DNA from: Pleodorina starrii
Taxonomy: Eukaryota > Chlorophyta > Chlorophyceae > Chlamydomonadales > Volvocaceae
Length of the DNA stretch: 64,000 nucleotides
Reading direction: 5' to 3'
Assembly (NCBI GenBank): GCA_030267565.1
Contig: BRXU01000001.1
Coordinates: 3,348,001 to 3,412,000, forward strand
The stretch's first letter is position 1. Every line of letters begins with the position of its first letter. This document shows positions 13,182 through 22,828 of this stretch, in pieces. A model generated the notes under the pieces. That model was not told the origin of the DNA and did not search any database. It saw only the letters and a program-made list of their open reading frames with translations. The translations under genes were made by a program, and so were the position numbers.

Positions 13182-14772
13182 TGTAACTTCTGAGGTCGTC
13201 AAGAAAGGCAAGCTGTCAACCCAACGTACCACTCTTATAGTAGGCAAGTGGTGCTGAATTTAATAAATTGAAGCAGGCGAATTGCTGAGTTGGTTAACAG
13301 GTTTATAAATGCTTGGATCTGGCTTGGATCCGCCGTACTGCGCGCTGACAACTGCCATTATCACATCGCGTGAGCGTTGCGCATGGACAGGGTTTGGTTT
13401 CACTCTGAAGCACCAACCATGCGAAACTTTGCCAAACCTGATAACCGCTGGATTTCAGTGGTTGGTGCCTTGGCACCCAGGGAGAGCGGTCCGCAATTTT
13501 ACTCATACCGATCGCACCCCGCAGCGGAAAAGTCCTCATTTGGCGCCTTCAGTACAATGGTGGCATGAAAGATGCACCCTCCCGCGTCCCACCGCACCTG
13601 TCCCACCGGACGCTCTCGACAAAACAGCCACGTGGTGCTACGTAACAATACGCGACCCACGCACCGTAACAACCCTCCGTGCCCTCAGCATCCATGAATA
13701 CTGGGCTGGGCACTCCGGCCAGCTTCGGCCGCTGGCGTGCGAAAGCAAAGGCGACTTGGCCATTGCGCAATGGCACAGCCCCGATCACCAGGTAACCAGG
13801 GGCTGCCCACCGAAAGCTAGTGCAGGGACGACAGACCTGGAAGCCTGGTAAAAACAACGGCACAAGTCTGCTGGGGGCGCCGCAGGCATTCCACGCGAGG
13901 TTTGGACAAGGTTGGGCGGGCGCTAGGGGCAAATAAATTTGGCAACCGCTCTCTGGGCACCGCTGCGGCACCCCGAACGGCCGGGGCGGCGTTTTCCGCA
14001 AGGGGTTATCCTTCTTCAGCAGCAGAGCAGAATCCCCAGTTGCCATCAACTATCAATGGACGCATTCATTTTCCCGTAACGCAGAGGCAAATCCACGCTC
14101 TCACACGGACATCGGAGAGACACGCACACACATACACACACGCACACGCGTAACCGAGACTACAACTCGACCGCCGAGCCGCTGCAATGGCTATACATAT
14201 TGTCACGTTTGCGCTCTCGCAAGCCTATCAACTTGCAACGCAAGCCCAAACGGTACAAGATTCCGGCAAGCTCGCTCCCTGTCCAGGCACCTAAAGCCCA
14301 GCCGTCCGTAATCCCGCAACCCGCTTGTCACCCCGAACCTCCTCCTCTCCTTCCCCCTCAACTTCACCGCATCGAGAGGACCACACCCAGACACGCGCGC
14401 GCCGCTGCCGCTCCTGCGGGCTCCTGCGGGCAGCTCCCTCACCCTCCCTGGACCTGGCCCGATTCCTGGGTTGCCAGGCCTCCTTCCAGTTCAAATACTG
14501 GAGATGTGGAGGTGGTTCCGGAGCGTACCGGATCGCTGCCAGGCTCAAACGACGCAGAGCACCCCACTCCAACCCAAGGAGGGCCCCTATGCACACGCAT
14601 ACGTGTGCGTGCGTGTGTGTGTGGGTCTCTCTGCGTTACGCGGCTGGGGGTGCCCACCACCTCACCCCTGCACAAGCAACTGCCCATACGAGCCGGAGGT
14701 CCAAGAACCCAGGATCGAAACGCCCATCCGACGGTAAGGAGCAGCATGTGCCACTACAATGCGCATGTGGCC
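13182..14772. other. Intergenic stretch without recognised gene
   Basis: About 1.6 kb between two minus-strand genes. It should contain the promoter of the coiled-coil gene (13.2-13.5 kb) and the 3' UTR of the PsbP-like gene (below 14.77 kb). Short CA/TG microsatellites occur at about 14122-14150 and 14598-14625. Open frames here show no family features. Confidence 0.35.
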
Positions 14773-16980
14773 CTAGTCCGCAGTCACATCAAAGGTCGCC
14801 GCCACGTCGCGCAGCAGCTGCACGCCGCTCCGCGCCTCCTCGCCGCACCCCTCCTTGTCGCACTTGAAGGCCGCGTTCAGGATGTACAGCCTGTGGGCCA
14901 AGCCGGGCGGGCCGGCAGGGCCGCGAGAGTTATGTGGCGGGCATGTGCGTCATGACTCATGAGCGACCAAACGATACACGACGACCAGCCGACTACGGCT
15001 TGCTCGTTACGGCACGGGACGATCGAGCACAACTGCCCCCGCCGGGAAGGGCCCCAGGATAGGGCGATAGGGAAGGTGGGGCTGGGATCCGCCCAGCCCC
15101 TCCAGCTCGGCACCCTGCTCCAAAACCACATCCACCCGCATCCACATCCGCCCGCATCCACATCCACATCCACCCAAACCCACATCCACCCAAGCCCACA
15201 TGCACCCAAACCCACATCCACATCCACCCAAACCCAGCCAGCCAGCCACCCAACCCCACCCAAACCCACATCCACCCAAACCCAGCCAGCCAGCCACCCA
15301 TCCACCCAAACCCACATCCACCCAAACCCATACCCACCCACATCCACCTCCAGCCAGCCAACCCCACCTGGAGCCAAAGATGGTGACGGTGTTGAGGATG
15401 CGCTTGCGGCCGCGCGTGCTGTCCAGTTCGTACTCGTATTCGTACAGCGTCGCGCCGCTGGCTCCCACCCGCTCCGAACTGCCCACCAGCACCACAGCCA
15501 GTGTGCTCTCCTGGAGGAACCACGAGGTGACACATGAGACATGACATAGGACATATGCCACATACGGTATGCCACAAAACACGAAACACACGACATGACA
15601 TGACATCATTTTGACATGATAAAAAACGTCACGAGACATTGACATCAGGACACACGACTGGAAACATGACATGATTGTGACATGCACCGGACGTATGACA
15701 TGTCACACGCCCTCCCGCCTGTCCGCCCGCCCGCCCGCACCAGCACCAGCACCCAGCCGGCCGCCCTCCTGCCCGCCCCCCCTCACCTTCCTCCGCTCCG
15801 CCTCCAGCAGTTTGTCGCCCACCTCCTGCAGCCCCCCGAACTGGCGGATGGTGGGCACCTTGACCGGGTTGACGGTGACACCCACACTGGTGGAGCGGCG
15901 CGAGGGGTCCTCGAACAACACATCGGCACCTGGCGGTGGTTGTGATGGTGATGGTGGAGGTGGTGGGAGTGCGGCGATGAAGGTGAAACCGTAGCGATGA
16001 GGCGGAGAGGCGCCTCTGGGGCATGAGGCGTGCAGCGCCGGCTGGCGGATGGGCCGCAAACAGGAGGGCGCAATCAACCAAGGGCGCCGGGCCGGGCCCT
16101 TGGGTGCACACGGATGCATCGGCTCCAGCCACTCGGTCCGGTCCTCATTCCGGTCTTTTAGAGGTCTCTTTCTTTTTCCCGCCGTGCCATTAGGGTTTCC
16201 CCGTCGCCTGGGCCCCCCGCCTGTGCCATTGACATCAACCATAACCACCCCCGGCCCCCAGGCCCCAGCCCACCCACCCGCTTTCCCCTTGGCGTCCCAA
16301 GAGGCGGGCACCATGAGGGTATACCGCTGCTTGGCGTTACTGTACGGCGTCAGCTCGACTGCCGGCGCGCCGTCCGCTGCTGCTGCCGCGGGGGCGCTGG
16401 CCGCCGCGGCCTCTGCGCGTGCACCGGTGCGGGATTGGTAAGGCGAGTGGAGGTAAGCAGGTGGCGCAATCTGGGTTTTTTTGGAGGAGAGAGGCTCTGT
16501 GGCCGTTTACAGTGCTAGGGGACACAGGGTCAGCGACTCGTGCGGTCATGGGCGCGGCCGGGCAACGGAAGGGTCGTGAACCGAAGGGTCGTGCGGTCAT
16601 GGGCGCGTGCGGGTGACGCCGGGGGGGGGACACCTTTCATCCATCCCCACTGCAGCCCAGTACATGCGGTGCGCACCTTCTGCATGCGCCGGACGACCAG
16701 CGAGGTGGTAAGGGGCAGTCAAGGCGAGCGTGGAAACGAGCAGGAGGGTTCGCCGCGATAGCGCATGGTCGAGTCCCGATGTCGAGAAGCTTGCGTCCCG
16801 GTCCGCGAGCTGGGCGAGTCCGGATGTGTCAGAGGAAGCGCTCAGGCATTGTAGGATGTTGATGCGCCGACCATGGCTCGCGCTTCGCGCTGGCAGGGTG
16901 CAAGGCTGCAATTGGCCCCAGACCAGCGCGCGCCGCTCGAGGTGGCGGCTTTGGCAGGGCGTTAGGCTACACGTGCGCAT
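14773..16980 (-). CDS. PsbP-domain protein of the thylakoid lumen (PPD/PsbP-like)
   Basis: Five exons in phase: 16980-16677, 16412-16278, 15929-15787, 15510-15368 and 14890-14773; 280 residues, close to the usual PsbP-domain protein length. The N-terminus has an Arg/Ser-rich plastid transit peptide and then a lumen leader with twin arginines (residues 76-77, SRRTLLLVSTLALTAP) ending in AHA (98-100), so Tat-type export into the lumen is likely. The mature part begins with an Ala-rich linker, then the PsbP signature: Y-S-N-A-K-Q-RYTLMVPASW, GADVLFEDPSRRSTSVGVTV, and a C-terminal LYILNAAFKCDKEGC. Known members assist photosystem II or I assembly or NDH; which one this is cannot be told. The start is the first in-frame ATG. 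It is divergent from the HMG-CoA synthase gene with only 257 bp between start codons. Confidence 0.8.
15130..15360. repeat. CATCCACCCAAACCCA-type minisatellite in PsbP-like intron
   Basis: Imperfect repeats of CCACATCCACCCAAACCCA alternate with CAGCCAGCCACC over about 230 bp inside the last intron of the PsbP-like gene (15367-14891). The array opens frames on several strands that encode only TP/SQ or GW repeats and are not genes. Confidence 0.7.
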
Positions 16981-17237
16981 GGTGATTAGATGAATGCAGC
17001 AATACAGGCGGTCGATTGGGTCGCGAGCGGTTTTGTCTCGCGTCGTTTGCCGTACAACAAATCTGGTCCCGGCGGTAATATGTTGACTCTCGAGACAGCG
17101 TTGTTTCGGCAATTGCAATTACTCTAAATTGAATTGATTTTGAGTAGGCTTGGACAAGCTTTCCCCGTCTTTGACAAGAAATTAACTGTCACATCAGCAA
17201 CATCTTTGTTACTTGACTAGTCGTCTTCCTTAAGCTG
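16981..17237. promoter_or_regulatory. Compact bidirectional promoter region, PsbP-like and HMG-CoA synthase
   Basis: Only 257 bp separate the ATG of the minus-strand PsbP-like gene (16980) from the ATG of the plus-strand HMG-CoA synthase (17238). Part is locally AT-rich (17115-17220). Both 5' UTRs and both core promoters must lie here or overlap the neighbouring gene. I see no certain TATA box. Shared regulation is an inference from spacing alone. Confidence 0.45.
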
Positions 17238-20200
17238 ATGGCCGCAAGCTGGCGACATGGCGAAGACCCGCCTCGGCCGGATGCGGTGGGCATTCTGGCG
17301 CTCGACGTGTACTTCCCAACGCAGCACGTAAGCGACCTCTCCGGCATCGTCCTCCGCTGCACACCGGCGAAGCCCGCCGGAGATGCCCGCCTACCTCCGA
17401 ACGTGCAAGGTCTCAAGGGCGTCCTTACAAATCCCTCTACGCCTTCCCGTGTCGGCTCTGACTAGGCGCCGTGGGACCGCTTACTCCTAGGTCCTGCCGG
17501 GTCCCAGAACTCTAGTGCTCCATGCTTCCAGTAGGCGCGCCCCCGGAATCAATGCAATGTTCTCCCTTCTCTGGACATTGGACAGGCTCCAACTCCCAGT
17601 CCCGCTCCAGACCGTTTTCATGCGCGTCAAGTTGGCTCAGGGCAGAGGGCAGAGGGCACTTCTGCCAACTACCTCTGCCCTCTGCCCTGAGTTGGCTCTA
17701 TCCCAAGGTCCAAGATGTTGACCGACCCCGCCGCCCTTCCCGCCAGTCGTTTTTCCCGCTCACCCGGCTGCCCCAGCTGCCCGCCCCTCCGCAGGTTCGG
17801 ATGGAGGACATGGAGGCAGCGGACGGTTGTCCGGGCAAGTACACCCAGGGACTGGGACAGGTGAGCTGACCGGTAGCTGGGGCGGCTGTCTGCCGAGACA
17901 CTCCCCGAGGCGCTCCCAGCGATCCACTCGGCGTCTGTCGTCCATCTGGTGACGAGCTTCTTCATTCGTACCACCCACCCACCTAACCACCCAACCTAAC
18001 CACCCAACCTACCCAACAATCCACCCGGATGTCCATCCGGGTCTCCACGTCGACACCCCACCCCATCCCTTCTTCTGTTACTTTATCGTTCACGCGCTCC
18101 GGCCTGCACGTGGATAACCCCATCCCATCCAGGAGGCCATGTCGTTTGCAAGCGATCGAGAGGACGCCGTGTCCCTGGCGTTGACCGTGACGCAATCGCT
18201 GCTGGAGAAGTACGGCGTACGACCGGAGGAGGTGGGCCACGTGCAGGTAAGGCCCGGGGGGGGGAGGGTCCAAAGGGCGCGGGACGAGCTCTTCCCAGCG
18301 TTCCCCGGGTCCGCCACCACGTGATCCTCCGTCCTCGGTCGCTGTCATCGCCTCACGTCGAGCCGCGTCGCTGTGCCACCACATCACAGCACAGCACATC
18401 ACGTCACAGCACAGCACATCACGTCACATCTCACCAGGTCACATCACAACACTGCACATCACACCCCACCAGTTCCTTCCTACTCGTCACGCAGGTCGCC
18501 ACTGAGTCGGGCGTGGACCGCAGCAAGAGCATCAAGTCCCACATCATGACACTCTTCTCACAACACGAACACGGCGCCCAGCAGCAATGCAAGCAGCAGC
18601 AGCAGCAGTGCGACAGCAATGCAAGCAGCAATACGATCAGCGGCACCAGCAGCAGCAGCAGCAACCGCCGGCGGCGGCGGCCGGCGGCTGCTGGGGGCCC
18701 TCCTGCGGAGGGTGCTGACTGCGTGCACGCCTGCTACGGCGGCACGGCGGCACTGCTGGCGGCGGCGGCCTGGGTTGAGAGCCGGCGCTGGGACGGGCGG
18801 CTGGCGCTGGTGGTGGCGGCAGATGTGGCGCTGTACGCGCCGGGCTCCGCCGCGAGACCCACGGGTCGGTCGGGTCGGGACCCGCCGCGCGACCCACGGG
18901 TCACTTGGATGGCAAGCAACGCAATCGATGGGTAGCTACGCAACGCCCGACTTCAGCCGTCCATGCCGCACGTATGCAAAATGCTGTGTAACTTGTAACC
19001 CATAACTTGCGCTTACTAACCTGCAATCACGAGCGCCTGCACCCGCGGGTCTCGACCGCGCAGGCGGTGTCGGTGCTGCCGCATTCCTGGTGGGCCCCGA
19101 CGCGCCGCTGGTGCTGGATCCGCTGTGGTACGGCAGCCACTCGGAGCACGCCTGGGATTTCTACAAGCCGCTCGGCGCGCTGCCGTACCCCTCCGTGGAC
19201 GGCCCGCAGACGCTGGTCCAGTACCTGGGGGCAGCGGGCTGGTGTGCGCTGCGGCTGGCGGAGCGGCTGCAGGCGGCGGGGGAGCTGGCGCTGGGAGAGG
19301 GTGCGTGAGGGAGGGAGCGCCATGCGCGTGTGGGCGCTTGCGCATGTGCGCTTGCGCATGTGTGTACCGTATGTGCCTGTGTCTTAAACAATCCCTATCT
19401 CGCCGGGCCTGATGCTGATTGCCTAGGGTCGCTGAGACCCTGCCTGAGACCCGGCTGGGTCCCCTCCTCTCCGAAGAGGGGCGCCCAGCTCCTAACGTGG
19501 AGACCCCCTCGAAGCACCCGCCCGTTGGACCATTCGTCGTCTCCCTCTCCCTCTCCGTCTCCGTCTCCGTCTCCGTCTCGCTCTTTCCTTTCCTCTGTAG
19601 CGCCGACCCCCATCTCAACCCCCGCGATTGCCCTGCCGCGGATGTGTCTACGGCACCGCCACGGCATGCTGCTCACGAACCTGGCCGCTGACCGCTGCCT
19701 TCCGTCGCTCCCGTCGCCGCCTCCGTTACCACCGCCGCAGGGCTGCTTCCCCGCGTGCGGCACTACGTGGGCCACTCGCCGTTCAGCAAGCTGGCTCGCA
19801 AGGGCCTGGCGCGGGTGGCGCTGATGGACGTGATGCGAGTCGCCCGGGAGAGGGAGAGGGAAAGGGCAAAGGAGAGGGAGAGGGAAAGGGCAAAGGAGAG
19901 GGAGAGGGAAAGGGCAAAGGAGTCGGCCTCAGCGGCCACGGCGGCGGCGGAGGAGGACAACCGGGACAAGCAGGAGGAGGAGCCCGCGCCGAGGCCGGAG
20001 GTGCCCGAGCAGGCTGTGGCGCAGGCGGGGCCGCGCACCTGTAGCGGCAGAGGCAGCGGCGATGGGGCGGCGGGCTGCAGCCGGTGCTGCGAAGTGAACG
20101 GACGGGAGCGGGGGCCGGGTCAGGGGCCGGGTGCCGATCGGGTAAGGGAGTCGGGGGAGCAGGGGCGGCAGCAGCTCAGTGGGGGAGCTGCAGTGGGGGA

Positions 20201-21719
20201 GCGGCAGGTTTCGGAGGCGCACGAGTGGGTGCGGGAGTGGGTGCAGGAGGAAGCCGGGCGGCGTGAGGTGGGGCCGGGGCAGGCAACGGAACCAGCGGCG
20301 GCGGCAGCGGGGCCGTCAACTGACCCCGGCGGCGGCGGCGCAACCCAGCGCCTGGCTGCGGACCTCGCACCCAACGGCCCCGAGGCACCGACAGCCCTCG
20401 CCGCTGCTGCGGCGGCTTTCGCAACGGCGGCAGCGGCCCCGGGGCTGCCAGCGAATGGCCGGTCGGCGGCAGCGGCGGCGGCGGAGGTAAGCCCTGCAGA
20501 CGAGGGCCCGGTGGCCTGCGCCAGACGCAGCCCCGCCTCGGACCCGGTACGGAGCGTTGGAGAGGCAGCGGCAGCAGCGGCGGCGGCGGCGTTGTCGTAC
20601 GAGTCGTACGCCACGTGGCGGTTGGACGATAAGGCTCTGGAGGCGCAGCTGACGGCCAGCACGGCAGCGGAATGGTCTGAGAAGGCGGGAGACGGCTCCT
20701 GGCTTCAGAAGCAGGTGCGTGGTGTGGGTCTTCAAAGGTACCAACGGGACAGTTGAGCCCAGCTGAGGTTGAGGCTGAGGTTTAGGTTCAGGTTGAGGGT
20801 TTTGCTTGGGTGCGAAGGGATCGCGTTAACCCTTCCCTTGAGTCCTCGGCAGTGCATGATGACACACGAAGCGCATGATGATGCGGTTTGTCGCTGTTCC
20901 TTGACCTCGACGCTACGCGCAACCCCTCCCGCCTTCTACGACCCCGCCACAACCTTGTTGCGACCGGTACCCATCCTGTCCTTGCCCACATCGCCGGCAC
21001 GCACACATACCCGACGAGCTGACACACTAGAGCCCTCACCTCACCTCACCCCGCAGGTGGGCAACTCCTACACGGCCTGTCTGTGGCAGGGCCTGGCCAG
21101 TTTGGTGTGGCGGCGCGGCGCCGAGCTGGCGGGCCGCCGCGTGCTGCTCTTCTCATTCGGCTCCGGAACCATAGCCTCGCTGTTCAGCCTGGTGCCGCGC
21201 GGCTGCGGATGCACCACCACCAGCAGCAGCAGCAGCGACGGTAGCAGCAGAGAGAGCTGCGGCGCCGGCGGCGCCACCACCGGCGGCGTTGCTTCTTTAG
21301 GCAAGGGCCCGGTTGGCGAGGTGACGGATGGCCGTTGCGAGAAGGCAACCCCGGACAACCCTTGCAGCAGCAGGAGCAGTGGCTCCTGCGATGTCCTTGG
21401 CGGTAGTGGCGGTGTCGATTGCGGCGGCGGTGGCGGCGGCGCGGCGCCCGTGCTCAGCGGGGGCGCTGATGGCGGTCCGAGCGACCCACGGTTCACTCTG
21501 GCCGCCATGCAGGCCGCACTCAATTTGGAAGAGCGCCTGCGGCGCCGAGCCCAGCGTCCCCTGGCGACCTTCAATGCCTTGGCGGCTCAGGTGGAGGCGT
21601 CGTACGCGTGTCCAGTGCCGTACACGCCCATCGGGGATGTGGCTGACGTGGCGCCGGGGGCGTACTACCTGGTCCTAGTGGACGAGCAAAGCCGGCGGTG
21701 GTACGAGCGCAAGGCGTGA
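17238..21719 (+). CDS. HMGS: Hydroxymethylglutaryl-CoA synthase with large low-complexity inserts
   Basis: Seven exons in phase: 17238-17327, 17795-17860, 18133-18246, 18495-18864, 19064-19300, 19741-20714 and 21057-21719; 837 residues against about 450-520 for the family. The enzyme condenses acetyl-CoA with acetoacetyl-CoA. All three catalytic residues are in place: Glu94 ([12 protein letters not shown]), Cys170 (ACYGGTAAL) and His304 (VGHSPFSKL). Other family blocks: [59 protein letters not shown], and a terminal [18 protein letters not shown]. The extra length is a Gln/Ser/Arg insert before the Cys (about 118-162), a ~255-residue Arg-Glu then Ala/Gly insert (about 324-578) and a Ser/Gly insert (about 667-759). 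No plastid leader is obvious, so a cytosolic enzyme is likely. Most green algae lack the rest of the mevalonate pathway, so Leu breakdown or another use of HMG-CoA is possible. Confidence 0.85.
17636..17691. repeat. Perfect 20-bp inverted repeat (hairpin) in HMGS intron 1
   Basis: The arms 17636-17655 and 17672-17691 are exact reverse complements built on (GGGCAGA), separated by a 16-nt loop. It lies in the first intron of the HMG-CoA synthase gene and would form a stable RNA hairpin. Confidence 0.85.
19849..19923 (+). repeat. 24-bp coding minisatellite in HMGS exon 6
   Basis: Three copies of a 24-bp unit beginning GAGAGGGAGAGGG encode an 8-residue Arg-Glu-Arg-Glu-Ala-Lys repeat directly after the catalytic-His segment. 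It keeps the reading frame and starts the large charged/Ala-rich insert. Confidence 0.8.
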
Positions 21720-22318
21720 GGCTCTTCCTTGTAGCGGGAAGCGCCAAGGGTTCCTGGTGGTTGTTGATGGGCGGTGGCTGTGGGGGGACGGGGGGAGGCT
21801 GGGCGCCGGGGCTTTCGCGTGATGCTTGACGCCGGCATCTTTTTGGGTGAACGAGGATGAGGATGGGGATGGGGTAAATGGGTCTGAGGGTGGAGCTGGG
21901 TCGCAGCCAAACCCTCCCGCAGCTGCATGGTGGGGCATCGTGCATCAAAAGCACCTCATGAATGTGGATCACACTGCCAACCATCAGTCAAGGCGCCGCT
22001 CGGGCATATTTATTTATACGGTGGATCTGACATCGATTGTTTTTCCTGCATGGTAGGTGGCGGTACCGCAGCTCGCGCCCCTCCCGTCGGGTTCTTCGTC
22101 CGGCGGTGCTCCTGTTCGGACACCCCAACTGCGGTGGCAACGGGACGTCCTGTATGGCTTGATGAGTTGTTGTACAGCGAACCCATATCAAGAATTGTCA
22201 GAGCGGTCCGCATCCCAGCAGACCGCCGCGGCCAAAGACGGTTCGAGCCTTTGCTTACAGGGCCCTGAGGGGCGTCGTTACACATTGCAGCGCTCCTCCA
22301 CGGCACCATCATCCCCAC

Positions 22319-22323
22319 TTACA
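22319..22323 (-). terminator. Candidate polyadenylation signal of the BACK-domain gene
   Basis: TTACA on the plus strand (TGTAA on the minus strand), 506 bp past the stop codon. Two further copies follow at 22278-22282 and 22255-22259. If one is used, the 41-bp repeat array becomes part of the 3' UTR. Confidence 0.35.
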
Positions 22324-22347
22324 GCGCCGGGGCTCGGTCCTTGACAT

Positions 22348-22573
22348 CCCCATTTCGCAATCTCACCTCCAGGCCCTGTCCCTCGCATCCCCATTTCGCA
22401 ATCTCACCTCCAGGCCCTGTCCCTCGGATCCCCATTTCGCAATTTCAACCTCCAGGCCCAGTCCCTCGCATCCCCATTTCGCAATCTCACCTCCAGGCCC
22501 TGTCCCTCGCATCCCCATTTCGCAATCTCACCTCCAGGCCCTGTCCCTCGCATCCCCATTTCGCAATCTCACC
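22348..22573. repeat. 41-bp tandem repeat, about 5.5 copies
   Basis: Unit CCCCATTTCGCAATCTCACC followed by 21 bp ending CCTCGCAT; copies differ by only a few bases. It lies between the convergent HMGS and BACK-domain genes, downstream of the BACK gene stop. No unique spacers, so this is a minisatellite and not a CRISPR. Confidence 0.9.
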
Positions 22574-22828
22574 GCCGGCCTGCTCAACTGGAGTCAACAC
22601 GCCTACCATTCTGCCGCAGCGCTGTGACCCTCAACAACCACGCGTTGCCATCCAGTTGTTCGTCTCGTCGTGCGCGGCATTGCTGAAAAGAGAATCAGGA
22701 TGCAATTCGACCCCATAATCATGGGGCACTTGCAATTCATCCCCCGTTTGTAGACGTTTGTCACCTCTGGCCCCGGGTGACCCTCGAAATACGCCCCCAC
22801 CCCACTCCCCCATGCGTTGCTGCGGACA

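Noticed and set aside
22180..22260. GGTTCGAGCC as a tRNA B box
   Set aside because: No T-stem pairing, no acceptor or anticodon arm around it.
22348..22573. Regular 41-bp repeats as a CRISPR array
   Set aside because: Repeats are contiguous with no unique spacers; this is a minisatellite.
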